NCBI GenBank assembly: GCA_947594335.1
Contig: CANQEC010000020.1
Location: 1 to 18,783 of the forward strand
Direction of reading: 5' to 3'
Origin: an uncultured Lachnospiraceae bacterium
GTDB lineage: Bacteria; Bacillota; Clostridia; Lachnospirales; Lachnospiraceae
Length of the DNA stretch: 18,783 bases
The position numbers and the translations under genes were made by a program. This document shows, piece after piece, positions 1 through 8,134 of this stretch (its first letter is position 1; each line of letters begins with the position of its first letter). The notes beneath the pieces were generated by a model. It saw only the letters and a list, made by a program, of their open reading frames with translations. It searched no databases and was not told the origin of the DNA.

Positions 1-1410
1 GAATATGCAAAGAGCTCAGGGATCATATTTTTTGATCTTCTGGAGGAAGGCTCCTTTATACAGGAGGATGGCAGCGGGCAGCAGGAAATAAAATCCCAGT
101 GGCATGGGACATTCGAGGGAGCCGATGTGCGGGAGGCCTCCAGGAAGCTGACCGGAAAATCAGACGCCGTACACTGCAGTCCGGTGGTATGGTATTCCAC
201 AAAGGACAGAGAAGCTTTTACCGGTGAGGACTATGATCTGAACCGGACGGATGTATGGAGCATGGAACCGCCCGCGGATTTGTCGGAGGTTACGGCGGTC
301 GCGATAGACTGCAGAAAGAATGAGGACGGATCAGAATTTGTTCTGCTTGGCAGACAGGTGCTGGAGGTCTTTATCCGGATGCGCGCGCCGACAGAAATTC
401 CTCTGGACGCCGTGTATGCCTGCAATGAAGGAAAAGTGCTGGCCAGACAGGGAGAAGATGAGAACCCGACGGAACTGGCCTCGCGCACTACGGCCGAGAT
501 CACGGATGAAAAACCGGAGCTGCACAAGGAGTCAGATCCTCCTTCCGGAACCAGCGAGGACCCGGCGGTTCTGAACCAGGGGGATACGCTGGACTATAAA
601 ATCGCAGTAACCAACGTCAGTGAGGACCGGAAAATGACGGATGTCATTGTCGAGGACGATATTCCCGACGGACTGAAGATCCAAGAAAATGAGATAACGG
701 TGTGGTTTGCCGATCCCAGGGATCAGATGAAGGTCAGCGAATCGCCGCGGGTCTCAATGGAGATATCCGGACAGCACCTGAAATTTACTGTTTCAACGCT
801 GGTGGCGGGAGAGACTGCTCATATGGAGGTGCCCTGCACGGTGCTTGCAAAAGAAGGAGTGCTGGAGAACACGGCGCACGTTACTTCCGCAAATGGCGTA
901 AAAAAAGAGGTGTCATCCGAGACAACCTGGCATAAAGTCGTGCCGCTGGGCGTTCTCAGGGTCAGCAAACAGGTAAAGGGCGGACTGGGAGACAGATTTT
1001 ATCCGTTTTCTTTCCGGCTGAAATTCACGGCCGGAGAACAGGAACTGCCAAAAGCCTGGACATGCCGAAAAGGAGATATGGAATTTCTCCTGGAGCCTGA
1101 TGAAGAAGGGTATCTTGTTTTTATGCTTTCCGATGGGGAGACCATAGAGATTTCAGATATTCCCCGCGGCACCAGATATGAAATAGAAGAAACGGACGGA
1201 AGCTTTATGGGTTATGAGACAGAGGCGGAAGGGAACACAGGAACGATTGGGGAACAGGACGCGCAGGCCGTCTTTATAAATACAAAAGACGGGATTGTCC
1301 CGACGGGAGTCTGGGATGGAATGTCCGGCAGCCTGGCTCTGCTTTTGGCAGTCCTGGCGGCTGTGATCTTTAAAATATCCCAAATCCTGAAAAAGAAACC
1401 GAAACCATAA
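1..1410 (+). CDS. Sortase-anchored surface protein with DUF11-like and pilin-linker-like domains (5' end outside window)
   Basis: The reading frame is open from base 1, so the N-terminus lies upstream; the GTG at 127 is not a credible start. The visible 469 residues begin in an unrecognised region. A DUF11-like domain follows (coded by about 570-930, with a GDTLDYKIAVTN segment and a DDIPDGL segment typical of such repeats). Next comes a Cna-B/streptococcal pilin isopeptide-linker-like domain (about 950-1290, starting LRVSKQVKG). The C-terminus is a cell-wall sorting signal: a VPTG variant of LPXTG (coded at about 1297-1308), a hydrophobic stretch SLALLLAVLAAVIF, and a lysine-rich tail KKKPKP. 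Sortase-type attachment to peptidoglycan or a pilus is inferred from this tail. The ligand or adhesive role is unknown. A terminator follows at 1463-1497. Confidence 0.85.
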   Translation, partial: EYAKSSGIIFFDLLEEGSFIQEDGSGQQEIKSQWHGTFEGADVREASRKLTGKSDAVHCSPVVWYSTKDREAFTGEDYDLNRTDVWSMEPPADLSEVTAVAIDCRKNEDGSEFVLLGRQVLEVFIRMRAPTEIPLDAVYACNEGKVLARQGEDENPTELASRTTAEITDEKPELHKESDPPSGTSEDPAVLNQGDTLDYKIAVTNVSEDRKMTDVIVEDDIPDGLKIQENEITVWFADPRDQMKVSESPRVSMEISGQHLKFTVSTLVAGETAHMEVPCTVLAKEGVLENTAHVTSANGVKKEVSSETTWHKVVPLGVLRVSKQVKGGLGDRFYPFSFRLKFTAGEQELPKAWTCRKGDMEFLLEPDEEGYLVFMLSDGETIEISDIPRGTRYEIEETDGSFMGYETEAEGNTGTIGEQDAQAVFINTKDGIVPTGVWDGMSGSLALLLAVLAAVIFKISQILKKKPKP

Positions 1411-1427
1411 AGACAGTTTATGCCCCG

Positions 1428-1512
1428 CAGGCCCAGGCATGGAAACTGCCGCTTTTACAGACGCGCCCGGCGCGAAAATGAGCCGGGCGCACATTTTTCA
1501 CTCCATTACAGG
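1428..1512 (+). repeat. Degenerate copy of the 81-85 bp hairpin repeat
   Basis: The first 20 bases, CAGGCCCAGGCATGGAAACT at 1428-1447, match the start of the repeats at 3260 and 3343 with one mismatch. An ATTACAGG end matching the other copies lies at 1505-1512, so the start-to-end length (81 bp between CAGG boxes) is that of the family. The interior differs: the second hairpin is replaced by an unrelated GC-rich stem that serves as a terminator. The ATTACAGG end overlaps the stop codon of the minus-strand gene at 1506-1508. Confidence 0.5.
1463..1497 (+). terminator. Rho-independent terminator of the surface-protein gene
   Basis: A perfect 9-bp stem, GCGCCCGGC (1463-1471) with GCCGGGCGC (1482-1490), has a 10-base loop and is followed by ACATTTTT. 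It lies about 50 bp after the surface-protein stop. The other strand has no T-run, so termination of the convergent PH-domain gene here is less certain. Confidence 0.8.
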
Positions 1513-1880
1513 CAGCATTTGCCGATCATTTTGCCGATTGCGAGGATATCGCTGGCACCGGTAAACTCCAGATGGATTTTGCCCAGGCCGCTGATCCACA
1601 GTTCCAGTTCGCTTTCTATATCAAAATGTCCGGAAGTTTCCACGGAAAAGACCTGGATTTTGGAATAGGGAATGGTGGTAAAATCCTTTTTCTTTCCTGT
1701 AACGCCCTGGATGTTGGCCGTGATCATGCGTTTGTCAGTGAATACGACAAAATCCCGGATCGCCTTATACGTGCCAATGATGGACTCACCATCCACGAGC
1801 AGAGGTGAAATGTATTTTTCAACAGAATCCTCGGAGACTTTTCGTAATTTGATTACATCGTTGTTTTGAAAATCGATCAT
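1506..1880 (-). CDS. Bacterial PH-domain protein (bPH_1-like)
   Basis: The 124-residue protein has no signal peptide or membrane segment. It reads as a single bacterial PH-like fold: a segment with LLVDGESIIGTYKAIRDFVVFTDKRMI character (residues about 27-54) followed by SKIQVFSVETSG (about 73-84) and a C-terminal helix. This is the pattern of the bPH_1 family, in which FTDKR and the following beta strands are typical. Function in this family is poorly known, and a cytosolic role is inferred. The ATG start has AAGAAGG seven bases upstream (plus-strand CCTTCTT, 1888-1894). It is the only minus-strand gene and is transcribed towards the surface-protein gene, apparently as a single-gene unit from the promoter at 1962-1990. 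Confidence 0.8.
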   Translation of the reverse strand: MIDFQNNDVIKLRKVSEDSVEKYISPLLVDGESIIGTYKAIRDFVVFTDKRMITANIQGVTGKKKDFTTIPYSKIQVFSVETSGHFDIESELELWISGLGKIHLEFTGASDILAIGKMIGKCCL

Positions 1881-1961
1881 AACTATGCCTTCTTTCCTTA
1901 TATACTGCCGCCTGCGGACGGTCCCTTTTTGCTGCCAGGCAGCTGCTTTATCTGTGAAACT

Positions 1962-1990
1962 ATGATATCACAGGCTTTGTCATAAAACAA
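1962..1990 (-). promoter_or_regulatory. Probable sigma-A promoter of the PH-domain gene
   Basis: Read on the minus strand: TTGTTT (1985-1990), 17-base spacer, TATCAT (1962-1967), with TG one base before the -10, i.e. an extended -10. The -35 match is weak, so the extended -10 would carry it. The predicted leader is about 75-80 bases. Confidence 0.5.
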
Positions 1991-2088
1991 TGTTCACTTT
2001 AAAATTATCGGGTATCCCGTTTTTGCAAAGGCCGAAAATATTCCCGGCAGATAAGAAAAACCCAGAAGATATTTAAGAAACCCCCTAC

Positions 2089-2117
2089 TTTACAATCAGG
2101 TATCGATATGCTAGAAT
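2089..2117 (+). promoter_or_regulatory. Sigma-A promoter of the SH3b gene
   Basis: TTTACA (2089-2094), 17-base spacer, TAGAAT (2112-2117), plus an extended -10 TGC directly before the hexamer. It lies about 70 bases upstream of the SH3b gene start, with nothing else between. Confidence 0.7.
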
Positions 2118-2186
2118 TAAACATATTATCTGATTATTCAGGGAACAGATCATATATTCAGTGTGGAAACAGGGGGGGAATGAACT

Positions 2187-3149
2187 GTGTTGGGAGATAT
2201 CAAGGAATGGATATCCGATAATCTGAGATATCTGCTGCTTGGGCTGGCTGTTTTGCTGACGGTCGTTATTATTTTTTTTGTGGTGAAACTGGTTACCGGC
2301 GGAAGGGACAAGGAAGTACTGGATAACCGTTCGGACACAGAGCAGGCTGCCGATGACAAAAGCGGAAAAAACGAAGCTGATAAAGAGAAAGAATCAGAGG
2401 AAGAAGACGGGATCACACTGGTTTCGAATGATGAGGCTGTTCTTGATGTCATTACACGTTATTACAACGCGCGTGCCGAAAAAGATTTTGAGACAATCAA
2501 GGAGATCAATCCGGCATTCAGCGCGGAGGATGAGGCGGACCTTAGAAATAACAATGCCTATGAGCGGTACGACAATATCATGGTATACTCGGCGGAAGGG
2601 CTTGATAAGGATTCCTATATCGTGTATGTGTATTTTGATGTGAAGATCAGCGGGATAGCGACCCCGGCTCCTACGCTGGTCGATGAATATCTTCAGAAAA
2701 ACGAAGAAGGAGATCTGATCATTGTCAATAAGAGAAGTACGCAGGAGCTGGCTGATTTTATCGAAAAAATGAGGACTTCCGCAGCGGTTCAGAGCATGAT
2801 AAAGGATGTCAACAAAAAGCTTGAGGAGGCGGCTGCGTCGGATGAAGATCTGCAGGAATATGTGGACAAACTGAAAAAGAAGGATACTTCAGATTCTGAT
2901 CAGAGCGGTGAGGATGACGCGGATTCAGCGCAAAATGCGCCGGAGGTCAACGGAACCGCTAAAGCGACGACGGAGGTTCGTGTCCGGAGCGAGGCATCTA
3001 CGAACGGAACAATCTACGGAATGCTGACGACGGGATTTTCAGTGACGGTACTTGAAAACCTCGACAACGGCTGGTCGAAGGTTCGTTATACGACAGGCGG
3101 CGTTACGATCGAGGGATATGTGATGACGCAGTACCTGGAGGCTGAATAA
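2187..3149 (+). CDS. Membrane-anchored protein with C-terminal SH3b domain
   Basis: The 320-residue protein has one N-terminal membrane segment (about residues 14-36, LRYLLLGLAVLLTVVIIFFV). An acidic, lysine-rich low-complexity stretch follows (about 45-72). The middle domain (about 78-225) is unrecognised and may have a wing-like alpha/beta fold such as those found in NTF2-like or DUF domains. A second charged linker (about 228-250) leads to a bacterial SH3 (SH3_3-type) domain from about 253 to the end, with VRVRSEASTNGTIYGMLTTG and GWSKVRY. SH3b domains commonly bind cell-wall peptides, so the C-terminus is probably extracellular. The GTG start at 2187 has an AGGGGGG ribosome site at 2171-2177; the TTG at 2190 is an alternative. 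It is probably monocistronic, with its own promoter and terminator. Confidence 0.85.
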   Translation: MLGDIKEWISDNLRYLLLGLAVLLTVVIIFFVVKLVTGGRDKEVLDNRSDTEQAADDKSGKNEADKEKESEEEDGITLVSNDEAVLDVITRYYNARAEKDFETIKEINPAFSAEDEADLRNNNAYERYDNIMVYSAEGLDKDSYIVYVYFDVKISGIATPAPTLVDEYLQKNEEGDLIIVNKRSTQELADFIEKMRTSAAVQSMIKDVNKKLEEAAASDEDLQEYVDKLKKKDTSDSDQSGEDDADSAQNAPEVNGTAKATTEVRVRSEASTNGTIYGMLTTGFSVTVLENLDNGWSKVRYTTGGVTIEGYVMTQYLEAE

Positions 3150-3216
3150 AAACAGTATCCGGGGCGCGGATACGGCCCGGATCAGAACGGTCAGGATGAT
3201 ATGGGATGGAGACAGG

Positions 3217-3252
3217 GAGAAAACTCGCTTCTGCGCGAGTTTTCTCTTGTGT
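3217..3252 (+). terminator. Terminator after the SH3b gene
   Basis: A perfect 12-bp stem, GAGAAAACTCGC (3217-3228) with GCGAGTTTTCTC (3235-3246), has a 6-base loop TTCTGC and is followed by the T-rich TTGTGTT. It lies 68 bp after the SH3b stop. Confidence 0.8.
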
Positions 3253-3259
3253 TATTGCG

Positions 3260-3431
3260 CAGGCCCAGGCATGGAAACCAGCTGCTGACGCAGCACCTGG
3301 GCCGCGCAGACGAGCAGGAGGAAAAGCCGCCTCCTACTCGATCAGGCCCAGGCATGGAAACCAGCTGCTGACGCAGTACCCGGGCCGCGCGGTGAGCAGG
3401 GGGGAAAATTCGCCTCCTGCCCGATTACAGG
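3260..3431 (+). repeat. Tandem pair of two-hairpin repeats (83 and 85 bp)
   Basis: Unit 1 runs from CAGG at 3260 to 3342 and unit 2 from 3343 to 3427, closing with another CAGG at 3428. Each unit has a compound first hairpin. Its outer stem is GGCCCAGG pairing with CCTGGGCC in unit 1 (one mismatch in unit 2). Its inner stem is GCTGC-TGAC-GCAGC. A second hairpin has an AGGAGG/CCTCCT-type stem and an A-rich loop. Unit 2 ends CCCGATTACAGG. The same architecture recurs at 11313-11536. No coding capacity is credible. They could be a non-autonomous palindromic mobile element or an RNA-level element. Confidence 0.8.
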
Positions 3432-3540
3432 AAATTTCGCCGGATTTTTCATGACACAAAAGGTCTCCGGAGGGTGCGGACAGGCGCGTGCGCGGAAAAT
3501 TCTGCTGTGCGGCGAAGGAATACAGACAGAGGTGCGTAGC

Positions 3541-4416
3541 ATGGAGTACGGTTTGCAAAAAAAGGACGGATCTGAGGGCGTGCGGCTGAACAAGTATATC
3601 AGTGAGTCCGGTTACTGCTCCAGGAGAGAGGCGGACAGGCTGATCGAACAGGGAGCCGTCAGGATTGACGGACAGCCGCCGCAGATGGGAGTCCGGGTGC
3701 TTCCGGGACAGCAGGTGACTGTGAACGGAAAGATCCTTGAAAAAGAGGAAGAAAAAATCCTGCTTGCTTTTCATAAGCCCCGCGGGGTCGTGTGTACCAC
3801 GGATACGAGATGGGGCGACGTGACGGTGAATGAGCTGCTGAATTATCCGAGGAGAGTGTTTTCCATCGGCCGTCTGGACAAGGATTCGGAAGGGCTTCTT
3901 CTGCTGACGAATCAGGGGGATATTTTGAATAAGATCCTGAAGGCGGGAAACGCTCATGAAAAAGAGTATCTGGTGACGGTCGACAGAAAAGTTACGGAGG
4001 ATATGCTGGATCTGCTGGCAAAGGGAGTATATCTGGAAGAGCTTGATACAGTGACAAAGCCATGCAGGGTTGAAAAAACGGGGGACAGGCAGTTTAAGAT
4101 AATCCTGACACAGGGACTTAACAGGCAGATCCGCCGTATGTGCCAGAAGGCTGGCTGCCGTGTGGTGCGGCTTGTGCGTCTGAGGGTGATGAACATAGAG
4201 CTCGGCGGTTTGAAACCGGGCGAGTACCGCAGGATTACCGGTGAGGAAGCGGCGCAGATGAACCGCCTGCTTCGTGGATCAAGCAATCACCCTGCATGGA
4301 GAGGGTCCGCGGCAGACGGACAGAGAACAAAAATGGAGCACATCCGGAAAAAGAGATCAGTTGATGCCCGAGAAAGAAAGGGGAGGGGTCTGGAACTTGG
4401 AAAACCAGAAGATTGA
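3541..4416 (+). CDS. rluF: 23S rRNA pseudouridine synthase, RluF type
   Basis: The enzyme isomerises a uridine to pseudouridine in rRNA (23S U2604 for E. coli RluF). An S4 RNA-binding domain covers about residues 14-62 (VRLNKYISESGYCSRREADR). The RsuA/RluB/E/F catalytic domain follows, with GRLDKDSEGLLLLTN (110-124) placing the catalytic aspartate at D113. A long segment LNKILKAGNAHEKEYLVTVD and the later GLNRQIRRMC match RluF rather than RsuA. Length from this start is 291 residues, including a basic C-terminal tail beyond the domain. The ATG at 3541 is chosen because AGAGGTG precedes it by 7 bases and the S4 domain begins soon after; an upstream in-frame ATG at 3451 would add 30 unlike-S4 residues. 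The 3' end overlaps ligA by 20 bases. Confidence 0.88.
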   Translation: MEYGLQKKDGSEGVRLNKYISESGYCSRREADRLIEQGAVRIDGQPPQMGVRVLPGQQVTVNGKILEKEEEKILLAFHKPRGVVCTTDTRWGDVTVNELLNYPRRVFSIGRLDKDSEGLLLLTNQGDILNKILKAGNAHEKEYLVTVDRKVTEDMLDLLAKGVYLEELDTVTKPCRVEKTGDRQFKIILTQGLNRQIRRMCQKAGCRVVRLVRLRVMNIELGGLKPGEYRRITGEEAAQMNRLLRGSSNHPAWRGSAADGQRTKMEHIRKKRSVDARERKGRGLELGKPED

Positions 4417-6352
4417 GAGAATGAGGGAGCTTGCCGGCATTCTGACGGAGGCGTCGAAGGCCTACTATCAGGAAGACAGAGAGCTGATGAGCAATTATGA
4501 GTACGACAGGCTGTATGACGAGCTTGAGCAGCTTGAGCGGGAGAGCGGGATTGTCCTTACCGGTAGTCCGACTGCAAAGGTCGGGTATGAGGCGCTCGAC
4601 GAACTTCCCAAAGAGCGTCATGAGTCGCCGATGCTGTCGCTCGATAAAACAAAGGATATAGAAGGCCTGAAAAATTTTGCGGGAGATCATCAGACGATTG
4701 TCTCATGGAAACTGGACGGGCTGACAGTCGTCCTCACTTACCAGGACGGCAGTCTCCAGAAGGCTGTGACCCGCGGAAACGGAGAAACAGGGGAAGTAAT
4801 CACGAACAATGCGCGCGTTTTCAGAAATATTCCGCTCAGGATTTCCTACCAGGGAGAGCTGATCCTGCGCGGCGAGGCGGTGCTGACTTATACGGATTTT
4901 GCAAGGATCAACGAGGAGATCGAGGATGTTGACGCGAAGTATAAGAATCCGCGGAATCTCTGCAGCGGTTCGGTCAGACAGCTCAACAATGAGATTACGG
5001 CGCGCAGAGGCGTGCGGTTTTACGCGTTTGCCCTTGTGCGCGCAGAAGGTGTGGATTTTGGAAATTCCAGAAAAAATCAGCTGGAGTGGCTGAAAACACA
5101 GGGATTTGACGTTGTGGAGCATCATGTGGCGGATGCCGCGTCCATGGAGGAGACGGTGCAGTTTTTTGCCGATAAAATTCAGTATTATGACGTTCCCTCG
5201 GATGGCCTCGTCCTGACTTATGATGACATTGCCTACGGACAGTCTCTTGGCCGGACGGCGAAGTTTCCGCGTGATTCCATCGCTTTTAAGTGGAAGGATG
5301 AGATCAGTGAGACAAAGCTGCTTGAGATCGAGTGGAGTCCGTCTAGGACCGGTCTGATCAATCCGGTGGCGATTTTTGAACCGGTGGAGATAGAAGGATC
5401 GACGGTCAGCCGCGCGAGCGTCCACAACCTCAGTATCATGAAATCGCTGGAGCTTGGGATCGGGGATACGATCACGGTTTACAAGGCAAACATGATTATC
5501 CCGCAGATCGCGGATAACCTGACGCGCAGCGGAAGGATTGAGATTCCGAAAGTCTGTCCGGCATGCGGAAGCAGGACAAGGATACAGAACATCCGCGGCG
5601 TGGAGACACTGTACTGCACCAATGAAAACTGTGTCGCGAAAAAAATCAAGGCGTATACGCTGTTTGTCAGCCGCGATGCCATGAATATCGACGGCCTCTC
5701 GGAGGCAACGCTGGAAAAATTCATCGAAAAAGGCTTTATCTGTTCCTTTGCGAATATTTTTACGCTGGAAAAATATCGTGACGAAATCGTAAAGATGGAA
5801 GGGTTCGGAGAAAAGTCGTTTGACAATCTCATGGCAGGGATCGAAAACGCGAGGCATACGACGCTTCCGCGTCTGCTGTTTGGCCTTGGGATTCCGGGAA
5901 TCGGCGCGGCGAACGCGAAAATGCTCTGCCGGCATTTTGATTATGATCTGGACAGAGTACGCGCCGCGACCATGGAGGAGCTTGCCGAGATTGACGGGAT
6001 CGGGGAGGTTCTCGCGGGAGCGGTTGTCGATTATTTCCGCGATGAGGAGAACAATATCGGACTTGACCGGCTGCTTGAGCAGCTTGAAATTGAGCGGCCG
6101 CGCCCGGAGGATGAAGCGGAGCTGACGCTTGCGGGAAAGACTTTTGTGATCACAGGAACGGTCCGCCATTTTTCGAATCGGAACGAACTGAAAGCCTATA
6201 TTGAGAGCCGCGGAGGAAAAGTGACGGGGAGCGTCACGAAAAAGACAGATTATCTGATCAACAACGATACAACATCATCGTCGTCAAAAAATAAAAAGGC
6301 GAAGGAACTGAATATTCCGATTTTGTCGGAGGAGGCGTTCTTAAAGCTGTAG
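4397..6352 (+). CDS. ligA: NAD+-dependent DNA ligase
   Basis: It seals nicks in DNA using NAD+, in replication and repair. The domains are in LigA order. The Ia region has YYQEDRELMSNYEYDRLYDEL (residues about 23-43, NAD+ binding). The adenylation domain has the KLDG motif, with the AMP-accepting lysine at K105. The OB fold is followed by a four-cysteine zinc finger (C387, C390, C407, C412), helix-hairpin-helix repeats (for example GLGIPGIGAANA), and a C-terminal BRCT domain from about residue 575 (KTFVITGT). The TTG at 4397 is taken as the start because GGGAGGGG (4381-4388) sits 8 bases upstream, giving 651 residues, normal for LigA. Upstream in-frame ATGs have no comparable ribosome site and would lengthen the protein within rluF. 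Several motifs are divergent from E. coli LigA (for example SWKLDGL and NPRNLCSGSVRQL). Confidence 0.93.
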   Translation: MENQKIERMRELAGILTEASKAYYQEDRELMSNYEYDRLYDELEQLERESGIVLTGSPTAKVGYEALDELPKERHESPMLSLDKTKDIEGLKNFAGDHQTIVSWKLDGLTVVLTYQDGSLQKAVTRGNGETGEVITNNARVFRNIPLRISYQGELILRGEAVLTYTDFARINEEIEDVDAKYKNPRNLCSGSVRQLNNEITARRGVRFYAFALVRAEGVDFGNSRKNQLEWLKTQGFDVVEHHVADAASMEETVQFFADKIQYYDVPSDGLVLTYDDIAYGQSLGRTAKFPRDSIAFKWKDEISETKLLEIEWSPSRTGLINPVAIFEPVEIEGSTVSRASVHNLSIMKSLELGIGDTITVYKANMIIPQIADNLTRSGRIEIPKVCPACGSRTRIQNIRGVETLYCTNENCVAKKIKAYTLFVSRDAMNIDGLSEATLEKFIEKGFICSFANIFTLEKYRDEIVKMEGFGEKSFDNLMAGIENARHTTLPRLLFGLGIPGIGAANAKMLCRHFDYDLDRVRAATMEELAEIDGIGEVLAGAVVDYFRDEENNIGLDRLLEQLEIERPRPEDEAELTLAGKTFVITGTVRHFSNRNELKAYIESRGGKVTGSVTKKTDYLINNDTTSSSSKNKKAKELNIPILSEEAFLKL

Positions 6353-6364
6353 AGGAGGAATATT

Positions 6365-7297
6365 ATGCCAATCAGGGTACAGACAGAGCTTCCGGCACGG
6401 GAAATTCTGGAAAGAGAGAATATTTTTGTAATGGACGAGCACAGGGCGGTGCATCAGGACATCCGCCCGATCCAGATCGCCATTTTAAATCTCATGCCGC
6501 TTAAGGAAGAAACGGAGCTTCAGCTTCTGCGCTCTCTGTCAAATACGCCGCTTCAGGTAGATATAACCTTTGTGCGTGTGAGCAGCCATGAGGCCAAGAA
6601 CACATCCGCGAGCCATCTGAATCAGTTTTATGTGGGATTCGATGAGATCAGCGGCAGGCGCTTTGACGGAATGATTATCACGGGAGCGCCGGTGGAGATG
6701 CTGGAATTTGAGGAAGTGGATTACTGGAAAGAGCTCACGGAGATCATGAAGTGGACAAAATCGAATGTTACCTCGACGATTTACCTGTGCTGGGCGGCGC
6801 AGGCCGGCCTGTATTATCACTACGGACTGCAGAAAAGGCTGCTTGACAAAAAGATGTTCGGATTGTTCTGGCATCGCGTATTAAACCGCAAGATCCCGCT
6901 GGTGCGCGGCTTTGACGATGTATTTCTCGCGCCTCATTCCCGGCATACGGAGGTTCCGATTGAGGATATCCGAAAATGTAAGGAGCTGACGATCCTCGCC
7001 GAGTCGGATGAAGCGGGGCTGTTCCTCGCGATGGCGGACGGGGGCAGGAAGATCTTTATCATGGGTCATCCGGAATACGACCGTGTAACGCTCGACGCGG
7101 AATATAAGCGGGATCTCTCCAAAGGCCTTCCGATCGAGATACCGAAGAATTACTACATAAATGACGATCCCTCGATCAAGCCGAACCTGATGTGGCGGTC
7201 GCACGCCAATAATTTATATACGAACTGGCTGAATTACTATGTTTATCAGGTGACCCCGTATGACTTGATGGGGACGCCGGATTTTACAGATATTTAA
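6365..7297 (+). CDS. metA: Homoserine O-acetyltransferase (MetA family)
   Basis: It acylates L-homoserine, the first committed step of methionine synthesis, in the cytosol. At 310 residues it is the usual MetA size. The class I glutamine-amidotransferase-like fold is evident. The catalytic cysteine is C142 (in YLCWAAQAG), and H235 and E237 (in GHPEYDR) are the partner residues. Residue 111 is glutamate, in ITGAPVEMLEFEEVDYW. In characterised MetA proteins Glu at this position goes with acetyl-CoA and Gly with succinyl-CoA, so acetyl transfer is expected here despite the MetA family name. GAGGAGG at 6352-6358 lies just upstream of the ATG, 12 bp after ligA, so the two are probably co-transcribed. 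Confidence 0.94.
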   Translation: MPIRVQTELPAREILERENIFVMDEHRAVHQDIRPIQIAILNLMPLKEETELQLLRSLSNTPLQVDITFVRVSSHEAKNTSASHLNQFYVGFDEISGRRFDGMIITGAPVEMLEFEEVDYWKELTEIMKWTKSNVTSTIYLCWAAQAGLYYHYGLQKRLLDKKMFGLFWHRVLNRKIPLVRGFDDVFLAPHSRHTEVPIEDIRKCKELTILAESDEAGLFLAMADGGRKIFIMGHPEYDRVTLDAEYKRDLSKGLPIEIPKNYYINDDPSIKPNLMWRSHANNLYTNWLNYYVYQVTPYDLMGTPDFTDI

Positions 7298-7355
7298 GGC
7301 GTCTGCGGCATTTTGACCGGACGCAGGAAAAAAGAAAAGGAAAGGAAGAATTCTG

Positions 7356-8093
7356 ATGAGCAGCAAACTTTCAAAGAAAAAGAAGAAAAGCACAGCCGCG
7401 AAGGCCCCCGCGCAGAAAAGCGTAAGCAAGGCCTCCGGCGCGCCGGAAAAGAAAAAGCCGAATGTGGCGCTGATCCTGGCAGGCATCTGTGTGATTGCGG
7501 TTATCGCCGTTGCGGCGGTTTTCCTCATGCAGAAGGGAAAAGGCGGAAATTCTGACTCCTCCGCGTCGAAAGACGCCGGCGGCGATGCTTCTTCGGCATC
7601 CGGACCGGTTGCCGTGATTTCCGTAAAGGATTACGGCGATATCACAGTACAGCTTGACGAGAAGGCCGCGCCTCTGACGGTTGAGAATTTTGTGAATCTT
7701 GTAAAAGAAGGTTTTTATGACGGTCTCACATTCCACCGGATCATTGATGGTTTTATGATCCAGGGAGGGGATCCGCTCGGAAACGGTACGGGCGGTTCCG
7801 AACAGACCATTAAAGGAGAGTTTTCAGACAACGGCGTGGACAATCCGATCTCACATAAGAGAGGCGTTATCTCAATGGCGAGATCAAATGATCCTGACAG
7901 CGCGAGCAGCCAGTTCTTTATCGTGCAGACGGACAGCCCGCATCTCGACGGGAGTTATGCCGGATTCGGCTATGTCACGGACGGTATGGATATCGTAGAT
8001 CAGATCTGCAAGGATGTTCCCGTGCAGGACGGAAACGGCACGGTGGCCGCCAAAGATCAGCCGGTGATCGAAAAAATTACGATAAAAGAATAA
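7356..8093 (+). CDS. Membrane-anchored cyclophilin-type peptidyl-prolyl isomerase
   Basis: It catalyses cis-trans isomerisation of prolyl bonds, probably helping exported proteins fold. The 245-residue protein has a lysine-rich cytoplasmic N-terminus (residues 1-35), one membrane segment (about 36-59, VALILAGICVIAVIAVAAVF), a Ser/Gly/Ala linker, and a cyclophilin domain (about 82-245). Motifs are FHRI with the catalytic Arg, GFMIQGGDP, SSQFFI and LDGSYAGFG (the family usually has AVFG). No lipobox cysteine is present, so it is a membrane-anchored rather than lipid-anchored protein. The ATG follows AAGGAAAGGAAG by several bases. The 58-bp gap after metA contains a weak hairpin without a T-run, so read-through is likely. 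Confidence 0.9.
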   Translation: MSSKLSKKKKKSTAAKAPAQKSVSKASGAPEKKKPNVALILAGICVIAVIAVAAVFLMQKGKGGNSDSSASKDAGGDASSASGPVAVISVKDYGDITVQLDEKAAPLTVENFVNLVKEGFYDGLTFHRIIDGFMIQGGDPLGNGTGGSEQTIKGEFSDNGVDNPISHKRGVISMARSNDPDSASSQFFIVQTDSPHLDGSYAGFGYVTDGMDIVDQICKDVPVQDGNGTVAAKDQPVIEKITIKE

Positions 8094-8134
8094 ATTTGAC
8101 GCCCATTTGGTATTTAAAAGGACGGAGGTAAAAG

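Larger units (their letters stand above)
1881..2186. other. Divergent intergenic region between the PH-domain and SH3b genes
   Basis: This 306-bp gap holds two divergent promoters and no credible gene. The half near the PH gene is its leader and contains the small palindrome GCTGCC-A-GGCAGC (1931-1943). The other half is A/T-rich and contains the promoter at 2089-2117. Confidence 0.7.
3150..3540. other. Gene-free region between SH3b gene and rluF
   Basis: 391 bp with no credible gene. It contains a terminator (3217-3252), two tandem copies of the hairpin repeat (3260-3431) and a short segment leading to the rluF ribosome site. Open frames crossing the repeats are GC-rich by-products. Confidence 0.75.

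Noticed and set aside
3451..3540. Upstream in-frame ATG extending rluF by 30 residues
   Set aside because: The extension is not like an S4 domain and has no ribosome site, whereas the ATG at 3541 has AGAGGTG upstream and fits family length.
4703..6169. Long minus-strand frame opposite ligA
   Set aside because: It lies wholly opposite a well-supported ligA, has no ribosome site or recognisable domains, and is a by-product of ligA codon bias.
7299..7324. GCGTC/GACGC hairpin after metA
   Set aside because: The stem is interrupted and has no T-run after it, so it does not qualify as a terminator.
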